This document shows, piece by piece, positions 8,826 to 17,273 of a stretch of DNA of 53,698 bases (the stretch's first letter is position 1; every line of letters begins with the position of its first letter). The position numbers and the translations under genes are program-made. A model generated the notes under the pieces. It searched no databases. It was not told the origin of the DNA and worked only from the letters and a program-made list of their open reading frames with translations. Source of the stretch: an uncultured Clostridia bacterium (lineage in GTDB: Bacteria; Bacillota; Clostridia; Christensenellales; Aristaeellaceae); the NCBI GenBank assembly GCA_934636425.1, contig CAKUAV010000005.1, positions 1 through 53,698 on the forward strand. The letters are read 5' to 3'.

Positions 8826-9950
8826 ATGCTCAACAGACTCCGCGCTCGAAAGACGCTCATTCCCGTGGCGCTGATGATCGCGCTGCTGCTTCTGCCCACA
8901 GGCTACGAGGGGGCGCTCAGCTATCAGAACGCCGATCGCGTGCGGGCTGAAGTGCTGGATACCGACGAGAGCGACATTGTGGACACCGGTCTTGTGCGCA
9001 GCGGCGAGCAGCGCTGCCGCGTGAAAATCCTCGGCGGTCAGTTCAAAGGGCAAAAGGTCGACGCGGTCAATCGCCTGAACGGCTCGCTGGCGCAGGACAA
9101 GCTCTTCCGGAAGGGCGACACAGCCTATGTGGTGGTCAGCCACAGCGGCGGCGCAGTGACGTCGGTCACAATGTCCGATCACTTCCGTCTGGACAAGGAG
9201 GCGCTGCTGGCAGGCCTTTTCCTGCTGCTTCTGCTGGTCTTTGCGCGGGGCACAGGGCTGCGCGCCATTCTCTCCTTCGTCGATACGATCCTTTTGATGT
9301 GGAAGGTGCTGGTTCCGTGCCTTTTGAAGGGCTGCAATCCCATATGGGTGGCCATGGGACTGGTGCTGCTGCTGACCGTGCTGATTTTCAGCCTGATATA
9401 CGGCCTGGACAGGCGCTGCGTGGCGGCGGTCTCGGGCGCATCGCTGGGCATACTGGTCACGGCGGCGCTGGGCTATCTGTTTACCGATCTGTTCCGCATA
9501 CACGGCGCGGTGATGGAGTCCAGCGAGAGCCTGTTCTACGCCGGCTATGCCCATCTCAACCTGACGAAGATATTCGTCGCGTCCATATTCCTCGGCTCGT
9601 CCGGCGCGGTGATGGATCTGGCTGTGGACATCTGCTCCGCCGTGTATGAGGTGGTGCTCAAGCGCCCGGATATCTCCGCGCGGGAGGCCATCGCCTCGGG
9701 CTTCGCCGTGGGGCGCGCGGCCTGCGGCTCCACAACAACAACGCTGCTGCTGGCCTATTCGGGCAGCTATGTGGCGCTCATGATGGTGTTCATGGCGCAG
9801 GGCACGCCCGTGGGCATGATGCTCAACTACAAATATGTCGCCGCCGAAATCGTCCACACCGTGGTCGGCTCATTCGGTCTGGTGACCGTCGCGCCGCTGA
9901 CCGCCATCACCAGTGGCCTGCTGCTGACGAGAAAAAAAGATAAAAATTAA
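8826..9950 (+). CDS. YibE/F family membrane protein
   Basis: A 374-residue integral membrane protein of the YibE/F family, common in Firmicutes and of unknown function. After an N-terminal membrane anchor (LIPVALMIALLLLP) comes an extracytoplasmic part of about 110 residues, then several hydrophobic helices, including LLAGLFLLLLLVFARGTGLRAI and VAMGLVLLLTVLIFSLIYG. The conserved cytoplasm-facing segment AIASGFAVGRAACGSTTTTLLLAYSGS near residue 295-320 is the family hallmark. ATG 8826 is set by GGAGG at 8812-8816; the open frame upstream is R2 sequence and not coding. Its stop codon TAA (9948-9950) overlaps the target duplication of the R3 element that begins at 9951, so that insertion happened exactly at the stop. 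Confidence 0.88.
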   Translation: MLNRLRARKTLIPVALMIALLLLPTGYEGALSYQNADRVRAEVLDTDESDIVDTGLVRSGEQRCRVKILGGQFKGQKVDAVNRLNGSLAQDKLFRKGDTAYVVVSHSGGAVTSVTMSDHFRLDKEALLAGLFLLLLLVFARGTGLRAILSFVDTILLMWKVLVPCLLKGCNPIWVAMGLVLLLTVLIFSLIYGLDRRCVAAVSGASLGILVTAALGYLFTDLFRIHGAVMESSESLFYAGYAHLNLTKIFVASIFLGSSGAVMDLAVDICSAVYEVVLKRPDISAREAIASGFAVGRAACGSTTTTLLLAYSGSYVALMMVFMAQGTPVGMMLNYKYVAAEIVHTVVGSFGLVTVAPLTAITSGLLLTRKKDKN

Positions 9951-10110
9951 GGCGACACCGCACAACTCGGCGGCGCGTCAGACGATGTCTTTTCCGCCAT
10001 CTGCGGCATGCAAATTCCTCGATTTACCTCCAGTAAACCTTCGAAATTTGCATTTGCATCTGACGAAAAATCCATTCGCCGGCCGACCACCTCATTTGTG
10101 CGGTGTCGCC
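9951..10110 (+). mobile_element. R3 MITE copy 1 (160 bp, TTAA target duplication)
   Basis: Terminal inverted repeats GGCGACACCGCACAA (9951-9965) and TTGTGCGGTGTCGCC (10096-10110) are perfect over 15 bp. TTAA flanks both sides (9947-9950 and 10111-10114). The interior has a second inverted pair, ATGCAAATT and AAATTTGCAT, around 'tcgatttacctccagtaaacc'. There is no open reading frame of use, so any mobility would need a transposase elsewhere. A copy in opposite orientation lies at 12970-13129 with the same length. Confidence 0.9.
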
Positions 10111-10236
10111 TTAAGATCTGCCGCAGAAGGCTCAGCGCTGCGGCAGATCCTTCTCTTCACAGCTTTCCCCTGCCGACAAACGCGTCGCAGACAAGCGCAT
10201 TTCAGGGAACGCCGCTCACACAAGGAACGCAAAAAA

Positions 10237-10400
10237 GGGCTCTTTACGGAAAGCTGTGGAGGCCATGCGCGGCAGAGAGACTTGAACAGCACAGGATCAA
10301 AGATTGCGCTGCTAAACGCCCATTTTCCTTCTTTACCCGTTCTCTCATGAGGAAGCCTTGTAATCTGTTGCCGCTGTGGTCTTGGATTCCGTGAAGACCC
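10237..10400 (+). repeat. R1 element, intact solo copy
   Basis: Ends GGGCTCTTTACGGAA (10237-10251) and TTCCGTGAAGACCC (10387-10400) are imperfect inverted repeats, enclosing about 135 bp shared with the array at 437-1290 (blocks 'gcgcggcagagagac' and 'cttctttacccgttctct'). I see no clear target duplication. The stretch 10401-10798 shows no gene; it is low in recognisable signals apart from the promoter at its end. Confidence 0.75.
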
Positions 10401-10798
10401 TCTAAAAAACGACATATCGGAAAGTCCGAAATTCGCGCGCCGCAATCCGGTTTTGAAATCGGCATTCCGCGCCAGCGCCTTTTCTCAGCATGGCGGTTCG
10501 GCCTCTTTTCAGGCTCTGCAAGCGCCGCGCACGGCTGCTTTTTCCGCTTTCAGCGCATTGCGCGCGGCGTGGACGGATATGAAAGCGGCCAGTGCGTTTA
10601 TGGCCGTTTTCAGAGAATCGGCAACCGTGCAGTCTCATTCGCCGGCATATACTTTTCCTTATCGGACGAGCCGGCGGAGATGGCGCGCGCACGTCCATCC
10701 CGCCGAATATCTCGAAGCACCCCCCCCCGAATTTCCTCATGGCCAACGCCTGCCCTGAGTGACTCGAAGGCGCGCGCACGCGCCGCTGCAATTCACCA

Positions 10799-10827
10799 TT
10801 GCAAAACAGCCGCGCTTTGTTTATAAT
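10799..10827 (+). promoter_or_regulatory. Promoter of the GH42-like glycosidase
   Basis: TTGCAA (10799-10804) and TATAAT (10822-10827) with 17-bp spacing; start of transcription expected near 10834, leaving a leader of about 42 bases. Confidence 0.75.
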
Positions 10828-10875
10828 CAGAGCGTATCAACGGCAGCCGTTCTGCCGAAAAAGGAGAATCACCGC

Positions 10876-12738
10876 ATGATCGAAAGCAGAATCGTTCGCT
10901 CGGGCGACCGCTTTGTCATAGAGATCGAGGGCAAGCGCATCGCGCCCATCGCCTACATGAGCTATCAGCCCGCCGTTGCCGACTATGCCCGCTTTACAGC
11001 CACCGGCTTTCAGCTGCTCTTTGTGAGCATATACGCCTGCGACCGGGGCATCAATCCGTTCAGCGGCATGCGCCCGATGCGCCCCGGCTTCTGGAAGGGC
11101 GACGATCAGTTTGACTTTTCCTCTGTGGACGAGGACTTCCGCATCGCCGCCCAGGGGCGCGCGCCGGGCGAGGTCTACATCATCCCGCGCATCATGCTCG
11201 AGGTTCCGCCGTGGTGGGAGGAGGAATACCCCGAGGAGCTGTGCCGCGATTTCTCGGGCACGAGCATGCACCAGTCGTTCTCTTCAGAAAAGTGGTTTGC
11301 CGATGCAGAGCGCGTCATGGCGCGCTTTCAGGACTGGCTGGCCGAATCGGGCTGGGACAGATACGTCGCGGGCTGGCATCTGGCCGCGGGCAGCACGCAG
11401 GAGTTTCTGCGCCCCGCCGCCCATGACAGCCAGTACATAGACTATTCCGAGCCGTCGAAGCGCGCCTATCGCCGCTGGCTTTCCGAGCGCTATGAGGGCG
11501 ACATTCAGCGCCTGAACGCCGCATGGGGCGCGCAGTATGCTTCCTTTGACGACGTTCAGCCCGCCACGCCCGCCGAGCGCCGCTATCAGACGGACACGCC
11601 CCGCGCGCGCGATTTCTATCGCTTCTATCATGTGGAGACCGCCAATGCCGTCGTGCGGCTGTGCGAGGCCTGCAAGCGCGTGTGCGGCGGACGGCAGATC
11701 GTCGGCGCGTTCTACGCCTACACGGCCAGCTATATCGACATTGGGCATCACGCCGCGGACGTCGTGCTCGCCTCGCCGGCGGTCGATTTCCTCGCCAGCC
11801 CCTTCTGCTATAACGACGCGCGGCCCCTGGGCGGCGATCTCGCGCTGCCCGGCGCGGTGGATTCGACGCTGCTGCACAATAAGATCTGGTTCGTGGAGGC
11901 CGACATACGCACCTGCCGCTCTCAGCAGATATACGACTGCACGCCCTTCGTCAATCCGAACGCGAAGCTCAAGCTGCATAATCGCGTCTGGGAAGGCCCC
12001 AAGACCGTCGAAGGTTCGCTCGCCAAGATGACGCAGGCGTTCGGGCGCGTGCTGACCGGCGGGCTTGCGATGTGGTGGTTCGATATGTGGGGCGGCTGGT
12101 ACCGCGACCGCGAATTTATGGATTTTATCGTCAAGGCCAGGGCGATCTACGAGCGTGAAGCGCTCTCGGGGCGCGGCCGTCAGACGGCGCAGTTCGCCGT
12201 GTTCGCCGACGGCGATTCCGGCCCGTTCCTGACCGAAGTCCTGCTCAAAATGAGCCGCATGGGGCTGCCGTGGCACGTTTTCGTGAGCGATGACATACCG
12301 CTGGTCAATCCGGACGATTACCGCGTGGGCTGCTTCCTCTCCGAAAAATCGTGGAACGCCGCGAAGGCGCGCTGGACGGGCGAAAACCGCTCGCTGATTC
12401 TGGCCGGCTGGGGCGAAACCGGCGAAGTGCGCGTGCGCATCGAAAACAGCGCGGCGATCTACTCGGGCATCGGCCGCGAGCCGGAACCGGCGCTGCTGCG
12501 CGAGGCTGCGAACGTCGCGGGCGCGCACATATACGCCTATACGGACGACATCGTCTATGCCGACGCGCGCTATGTGTGCATACACGCCGCGTCCTCCGGC
12601 CAGAAGCGCATCTATCTGCCGCACATGGGACGGCTGCGCGACGCGCTGACCGGCCGCGAATACGAAAGATACGACCACTTTACCGACTTCGTGATGGAAA
12701 AGGGCGAAACGCTGCTCTTCGAGATACTGCCGGCCTGA
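10876..12738 (+). CDS. GH42-like beta-galactosidase/glycosidase
   Basis: A 620-residue cytoplasmic (no signal peptide) glycoside hydrolase of the clan GH-A type, closest in style to GH42. Supporting features: RGINPFSGMRPM and PRIMLEVPPWWEEEYPEEL in the barrel, LNAAWGAQYASFDDVQPA, a very typical GH42 segment, and MWWFDMWGGWY near the end of the barrel. Candidate catalytic residues are E176 in AGSTQEFL (acid/base position) and E341 in IWFVEADIRT (nucleophile); the usual NE at the acid/base site is QE here, so the exact family is uncertain. ATG 10876 follows AAGGAG. The gene has its own promoter and lies alone between two R3 elements in inverted orientation. Confidence 0.75.
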   Translation: MIESRIVRSGDRFVIEIEGKRIAPIAYMSYQPAVADYARFTATGFQLLFVSIYACDRGINPFSGMRPMRPGFWKGDDQFDFSSVDEDFRIAAQGRAPGEVYIIPRIMLEVPPWWEEEYPEELCRDFSGTSMHQSFSSEKWFADAERVMARFQDWLAESGWDRYVAGWHLAAGSTQEFLRPAAHDSQYIDYSEPSKRAYRRWLSERYEGDIQRLNAAWGAQYASFDDVQPATPAERRYQTDTPRARDFYRFYHVETANAVVRLCEACKRVCGGRQIVGAFYAYTASYIDIGHHAADVVLASPAVDFLASPFCYNDARPLGGDLALPGAVDSTLLHNKIWFVEADIRTCRSQQIYDCTPFVNPNAKLKLHNRVWEGPKTVEGSLAKMTQAFGRVLTGGLAMWWFDMWGGWYRDREFMDFIVKARAIYEREALSGRGRQTAQFAVFADGDSGPFLTEVLLKMSRMGLPWHVFVSDDIPLVNPDDYRVGCFLSEKSWNAAKARWTGENRSLILAGWGETGEVRVRIENSAAIYSGIGREPEPALLREAANVAGAHIYAYTDDIVYADARYVCIHAASSGQKRIYLPHMGRLRDALTGREYERYDHFTDFVMEKGETLLFEILPA

Positions 12739-12910
12739 AGTCGAAAGCCCCCGATTTGCGTTCCATCAAGCCGGTGAACATTCGCCCTGGGGATTCAGAG
12801 CTGCCCTTGAAAATCGCAGGCTCTTCTCGGAAAGCCGGGAGAAAGCAAGGATTGCGCCGCTAAGCACGCGTTTTTCCTTCTTCGTCCTCTCCTTCATGGC
12901 GAAGCCGTGT

Positions 12911-13276
12911 CAGACTGTCAAAAAAACTTCGGAGAGCTCGCAATGGTCGAACCCTCTCAAATTTTCAAAGGCGACACCGCACAAACGAGGTGGTCGGCCG
13001 GCGAATGGATTTTTCGTCAGATGCAAATGCAGATTTCGAAGGTTTACTGGAGGTAAATCGAGAAATTTGCATGCCGCAGATGGCGGGAAAGACATCGCCT
13101 GATGCGCCGCCGAGTTGTGAGGTGTCGCCCAAATATACCCAGCAGTGCGTATGATGCGGGCTGGACGCCATTTTGCGGCGAAAAATCCCCTTTTCAGAGC
13201 AAAGCTGGAGAGGGCGGCATTCGGCGGGGAGCTTGCATCCCCGTTCATCAGCTTGTTAAGACCTTTTTGACAAGCC
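12911..13276 (-). mobile_element. R2 element, copy A6, interrupted by R3
   Basis: Reverse-orientation R2: begins CAGACTGTCAAAAAA and ends TTTTTGACAAGCC. Without the R3 insertion and its 4-bp duplication it would be about 202 bp. It lies inside an R1 copy. The flanks do not give a clean long target duplication here. Confidence 0.75.
12970..13129 (-). mobile_element. R3 MITE copy 2 (160 bp, CAAA target duplication)
   Basis: Terminal repeats GGCGACACCGCACAA (12970-12984) and TTGTGAGGTGTCGCC (13115-13129) differ at one base. CAAA flanks both sides (12966-12969 and 13130-13133). The element is the inverse of the copy at 9951-10110, same length, with roughly seven differences by eye. The R2 sequence before it ('ctctcaaatttt') continues after it ('atatacccagcag'), as in the uninterrupted paralogues at 4010-4030 and 28600-28620, so the empty site can be read. 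Confidence 0.92.
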
Positions 13277-13453
13277 ATGCAACCCGCTGCCGCTGTGGGC
13301 CTGCACTCCCTCCAAGATTCCGTGAAGAACCAAACCGCAGCGACTGACCCTGCAAAGCAGGCGCCGCGCTTTCCGCCGCAAAGACGGAAAACGCGGCACT
13401 TTTTTCACTTATTCACAGCTTTTTTGGCGCGCGGCCGCGCCGGTCAACGCGCG

Positions 13454-15634
13454 TCATCGAATCGCGCGCGCGACGATCTCAGTCTGAATTTCATCGCTCA
13501 GCGTCACGAACACCGCGCTGTAGCCGCACACGCGCACGCACACGTCGCGGTGCTCGTCCGGCGCCTTTTGCGCTTCAATGAGCAGGTCGCGGTCGATCAG
13601 ATTGAACTGAAGCGACGAGCCGCCCGCGGCGACAAACGCCTCGATCAGCGCCGCGATGAGCGTCTGAGCACGGCCGATGGGCAGCTGCGGCAGCGTGATC
13701 TCCGTGCAGAATGAATCGACGTAGTCGGTAAAATCGATCGCCTTCACGGCGCGTATGATGTCGGTGGGCGTGGTTTCGACAAACTCGCTGGGCGAGCAGC
13801 CGCGCGACAGCGGCGCAAAGGCGCGCCGACCGTCCGGCGTGGCGATGGTCTTATGTCCCAGCGGCCTGAAAATATCGTGCGCGTAGAACGCGGGCAGATA
13901 GTCGCCGCCTCGGCCGTTCTTGTAGAGCATGCCGTGCTCGTCTCGATAGAGCGCCGCGACGTCCTTCAGCACGCGCGCGCCGAACGCGTCGACTTCATCG
14001 CTTCCCGCGCCGTATTTGGGAATGCGCTGGGCGATGAAGCGCCGCTCGGCCTCGTGTCCCTCAAAGTCGGATCGGCACAGCGCCATGAGCGCCTTGAGCG
14101 TCATATCGCGCCGCTCGTACACCAGCGTCTTAATCGTATTCAGCGAATCGATCAGCGTCGCCGGCGCGAGCAGCGAGATCGCGGTCGAGGCGTACTTTGT
14201 GCCGCCCGCCGTCGCGTCCCGGGCCGATTCAAGGCAGCCGGTCATTGTCGCAGACAGCAGCGGCAGCGGGTCGTATTTGCACCACAGCCGCTCGTATTTG
14301 TTCTTGAGCGCCATAATGCGCAGTATAAAGCGTTTGATCGTCTCGAGCGCGTCGATGTAGAAGGCCTCGAACGTCTCCGCGCCGCTCGTCTCCATGGTGT
14401 CCAGCAGCAGCCGCGGAAGGTTGATCCATGTGTCGGCGCGCGTGCAGACCTCGGTATTCTGAAGCGTAATCTCATGGCAGCCGCCGCCCACATAGGTGCG
14501 CGCATCCTCGATCGACTGGCCGCATTTCACGCGCGCGGCGATGATCGCATCGTCGTTCTGCATGACCAGCACGGGAATGCGCGCCGCCTGCACCGCGGCG
14601 ATCTGCTCGAAATACGCCTTCGGATGCGCCCGCGACACGCGGCAGTTGATCTTCGTATTGACGTATCGCCCCTCGAGCAGCGCTTCGAGCAGCGCGCGCG
14701 TCACGCCGTTATAGCAGGGCGTTCCGTCCAGATGGCAGCCGCCGATTTCGATGGTGGTGGACGTTTCGAAAAAGCCGCGCCTCACCTCAAAGCGCGTGTC
14801 GGTGTATGTCAGCAGCATATGAAGCAGCGCCTTCGCGTCCTCGTGCGTCATGCTTCCGGCGGCGATATCCGCGGTGTAATACGGCTCCAGCAGCCGGTCG
14901 AGATGGCCGAATATGCTCACGCCGATGCCCTCGAGCGAGCCGATCGCCTCGCGGCAGAACACAATCGACGCGAGCGCCTCGTAAAACGTGCGAGGGCTCT
15001 TTGCGGGCACGCGCCCGGCGGCTTCAGCGACGCGCAGATAGTGAGCGCGCGTTTCGTCCGCATCCGCTTCGGCCGCCAGACGGCGCGCCTCGTCCGCAAA
15101 CCGCGCGGCCAGACGCATGAGCGCGCGCATGGACGCAATCGATCCGCGCAGAAAGGCGCGGCTTTCCGCGTCCTCCGCCCTTTCAAACGCGTCCTCCGCC
15201 CGGGCGGCCAGTCCCTCGAAGCCGACCGAAAGTATATTATCATAGCCCAGAGAATAGTGATCGAAGCTCACCGGATTGTTCCATGCGTGCAGGCGGCCCT
15301 CCTCGCGGTCTTTTTCCGTCTCCCGCGCATAGGGATTGAGCCACAGATCGGCGGTTTTCTCGTGCAGAAAGCTGCCGACATGCGATTGCAGGCCGCCCCA
15401 TGTGTGCCGCGCGCGTCCCGACGAGAATTCAAAGAAGAACGGCGAATGTTCAAATACATGAACCGGCGCGTGATCGCACAGATACGCGATGCCGCGCGCC
15501 TTCAGCTCATAGGAGGACATGTCGCCGCGCCCGGCGTAAATGCGCTCGAATTCAGTCAGCAGCTTGTCTGTGCATGGGTCGTATGTGGAATAATAGGCGT
15601 CGAATTCTTCGGCGGCTCTCTTGATGGTGTCCAT
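13454..15634 (-). CDS. Glycyl radical enzyme 1 (PFL-like, dehydratase/eliminase type)
   Basis: A 726-residue glycyl radical enzyme. The C-terminal motif RVCGYSA holds the radical glycine (G704), and the thiyl-radical cysteine is C386 in YVGGGCHEI. The residue two after the cysteine is Glu (C-H-E), the Cys-x-Glu layout of the diol dehydratase and choline-lyase branch rather than the Cys-Cys pair of pyruvate formate-lyase. The central barrel motifs (LPQLPIGRAQTL, SLQFNLIDRDLL) fit the family. ATG 15634 is chosen for GGAGGGG eight bases upstream. No activating radical SAM enzyme is adjacent, so activation must come from elsewhere. The substrate is unknown. It follows the MreB-like gene on the same strand, 128 bp downstream. 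Confidence 0.85.
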   Translation of the reverse strand: MDTIKRAAEEFDAYYSTYDPCTDKLLTEFERIYAGRGDMSSYELKARGIAYLCDHAPVHVFEHSPFFFEFSSGRARHTWGGLQSHVGSFLHEKTADLWLNPYARETEKDREEGRLHAWNNPVSFDHYSLGYDNILSVGFEGLAARAEDAFERAEDAESRAFLRGSIASMRALMRLAARFADEARRLAAEADADETRAHYLRVAEAAGRVPAKSPRTFYEALASIVFCREAIGSLEGIGVSIFGHLDRLLEPYYTADIAAGSMTHEDAKALLHMLLTYTDTRFEVRRGFFETSTTIEIGGCHLDGTPCYNGVTRALLEALLEGRYVNTKINCRVSRAHPKAYFEQIAAVQAARIPVLVMQNDDAIIAARVKCGQSIEDARTYVGGGCHEITLQNTEVCTRADTWINLPRLLLDTMETSGAETFEAFYIDALETIKRFILRIMALKNKYERLWCKYDPLPLLSATMTGCLESARDATAGGTKYASTAISLLAPATLIDSLNTIKTLVYERRDMTLKALMALCRSDFEGHEAERRFIAQRIPKYGAGSDEVDAFGARVLKDVAALYRDEHGMLYKNGRGGDYLPAFYAHDIFRPLGHKTIATPDGRRAFAPLSRGCSPSEFVETTPTDIIRAVKAIDFTDYVDSFCTEITLPQLPIGRAQTLIAALIEAFVAAGGSSLQFNLIDRDLLIEAQKAPDEHRDVCVRVCGYSAVFVTLSDEIQTEIVARAIR

Positions 15635-15762
15635 GCGCTTTTCCCCTCCGTCAGGGCGCTCTGCGCGCCCTCTCTCCATAGTTTATCGTCACCGTCAATT
15701 CAGTCATTTCCGCCGTCATCGATCGGCGAATGCTCTTGCGCGCCGCCAATCCCGGCATTTCA

Positions 15763-16755
15763 TCACGCCGGCCGTACGGTCAGATCGGACAGCTTCCTGT
15801 CCTGCAGTATGCGCGCCATGCCCTTGAACGTACACATGCCCGGCGTTTCGGGGCGATGGCAGGGCAGGCCGCACCGTTCGTCCAGCACGCTGTCCAGCCC
15901 GGAGAGCAGAGCGCCGCCGCCGGTCAGTATCAGTCCGCCCCTCAGAAGATCGGCCGCTAGCTCCTCGGGCGCGTCCGCGATCAGGCCGTTTATCAGCAGC
16001 GCCAGCGCGTCCACCAGCGGATCGACCGCCCGCTTGATCTGCACGGCGCTGATTTCCTTTTCGCCCGGAAAGCCGGTTTTCATGTCCAGACCGACCGCCG
16101 TGGCCGTGACCTCTCGGGCCGGCAGCGCGCTGGAGAGAACGAGCTTCAGCTCCTCCGCCGCCTGAAAGCCGATCTTGAGGCCGGTCTCGGCGCGCACGAG
16201 CTGCACAATGTCCTCGTTCATGCGTTCAAAGCCGTAGTTCAGCATTTTCGCCAGCACGACGCATCCCCGCACGACCAGCGACGCACTCATGCGTCCCGCG
16301 CCCACATCCAGTATCGCGCGCCCCTCCGGCCGCGACACGTCCACGCCAGCGCCCGCCGCCGCCGCGACCGCCTCATCCAGAAAGCCGCATTGCCCCGCGC
16401 CCAGCTCGCGCGCCGTGCCCAGCAGCAGCTCTCTTTCTCCGGGCGCGAGCCGTCCGCCGTCCAGAAAGACCACCGAGGGACGGCTCACCTTCGCGCCGCC
16501 CATGAACGGCTCGAGAAGCCGCGTCAGCCACTGCGCTGTCAGACGCGCGTCGGCCATGAAGCCGTGTTCAAACGGCCTGCTGAGCGTCACGCCCGGCGGC
16601 GTGCGCCCCAGCATCTGCCGCGCCTCGTCGCCGATGGCGATCAGCGCGCCGCCTCTCTCCGCGCCCCATGACGGCGCCGCGAAGGCCAGTCCCTTCTCGC
16701 GCGTGGCCATGCGCACGGCTGTCTCTCCAAATTCAATCGCAATATCCCAAAGCAT
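15763..16755 (-). CDS. Divergent MreB-like actin homologue
   Basis: A 330-residue protein of MreB length and order. Phosphate-2-like segment AILDVGAGRMSASLVVRG, the helix ERMNEDIVQLVRAETGLKIGFQAAEELKLVLSSA, and the adenosine segment LILTGGGALLSGLD are all in place. The usual first loop (G-[IV]-D-L-G-T) is replaced by DIAIEFGETAVRMA, and the T of the phosphate-2 loop (GGGTTD in MreB) is missing. So it is a diverged paralogue that may bind nucleotide differently; a role in cell shape is an inference from homology. ATG 16755 follows GGAGGGC. No mreC or mreD is near. Confidence 0.8.
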   Translation of the reverse strand: MLWDIAIEFGETAVRMATREKGLAFAAPSWGAERGGALIAIGDEARQMLGRTPPGVTLSRPFEHGFMADARLTAQWLTRLLEPFMGGAKVSRPSVVFLDGGRLAPGERELLLGTARELGAGQCGFLDEAVAAAAGAGVDVSRPEGRAILDVGAGRMSASLVVRGCVVLAKMLNYGFERMNEDIVQLVRAETGLKIGFQAAEELKLVLSSALPAREVTATAVGLDMKTGFPGEKEISAVQIKRAVDPLVDALALLINGLIADAPEELAADLLRGGLILTGGGALLSGLDSVLDERCGLPCHRPETPGMCTFKGMARILQDRKLSDLTVRPA

Positions 16756-16778
16756 GAAAAGCCCTCCGTGATCTTATA

Positions 16779-17138
16779 TGTGAAGTTAAACTGTCGCTGT
16801 TCGGCGGCCGTCCGGTGTGTGAAGCCAGACCTCACACCATCTGATCGAAAGAGCTTTTGACCAGATGGCTTACGGGGAAGCAGGCTCCTCGCCGGACGCC
16901 GCACCTCAAATCTTTTCAATTTGAGCCGTCTCGCCTTTGACGAAAAGCGAAAGCTCCAAAAGGGAGCCAGCCCTCCCGCCGCACGCTCCAGTTTTTGCTG
17001 AAGCCCTTCAGAATTCCGGACGCAAAAATCATCCCGCGCCCGCCGTACGCGCCGCCGAATGCGATTGAAAGTTCGAGAAGACTTCAGCCTTCCCGATCTC
17101 TCCGAGTTTTCTTCGACAGTCTGTTGTGAAGCTGAACT
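16779..17138 (+). mobile_element. R2 element, copy A5 (long, diverged), with 14-bp target duplication
   Basis: TGTGAAGTTAAACT (16779-16792) recurs as TGTGAAGCTGAACT (17125-17138), 12 of 14 matching, and the right copy completes a palindrome TGTGAAG-ctgaa-CTTCACA. The right half is clear R2 ('ccagtttttgctgaag', 'cgcgcccgccgtacgcgccgcc', end 'ttcttcgacagtctg'), with an internal deletion of about 55 bp relative to A2. The left 150 bp is unlike other copies and contains three further hairpins, so it may be a compound insertion. Confidence 0.65.
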
Positions 17139-17186
17139 TCACATTTTGAATTATAGCACATTTCCCGCCGCAGTGAAAGAGCGCTC

Positions 17187-17215
17187 TTGTTCTTGAGCGC
17201 GCGCCATGCTATAAT
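17187..17215 (+). promoter_or_regulatory. Promoter of the GH127 gene
   Basis: TTGTTC (17187-17192) and TATAAT (17210-17215), 17-bp spacing. Confidence 0.7.
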
Positions 17216-17273
17216 ATGGGCGAAAACGGTCTTTGAATCCCCTTGACTTTGTGAAAGAGAGGCTCTCATCGCT

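Larger units (their letters stand above)
12819..13331 (+). repeat. R1 element interrupted by R2 and R3
   Basis: Starts with GGCTCTTCTCGGAA (12819-12832) and ends with GATTCCGTGAAGAACC (13316-13331), the R1 termini. The R1 sequence runs to about 12910 ('catggcgaagccgtgt') and resumes at 13277 ('atgcaacccgctgccgctgtggg'), matching the continuous form at 10347-10380. The gap is filled by R2 copy A6. Confidence 0.8.

Noticed and set aside
9947..10114. TTAA-flanked R3 as a piggyBac-type element
   Set aside because: The second copy is flanked by CAAA, so TTAA is not a required target, only a 4-bp duplication.
13853..16165. Very long plus-strand open frame (770 codons) opposite the glycyl radical enzyme and MreB-like genes
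   Set aside because: It is antisense to two genes with clear family motifs. Its translation is Arg/His-rich with no domain, typical of GC-rich shadow frames. The same holds for long antisense frames at 6977-8587, 8778-9857, 11284-12678, 17151-19166, 34870-36921, 38194-40152 and 43095-44633.
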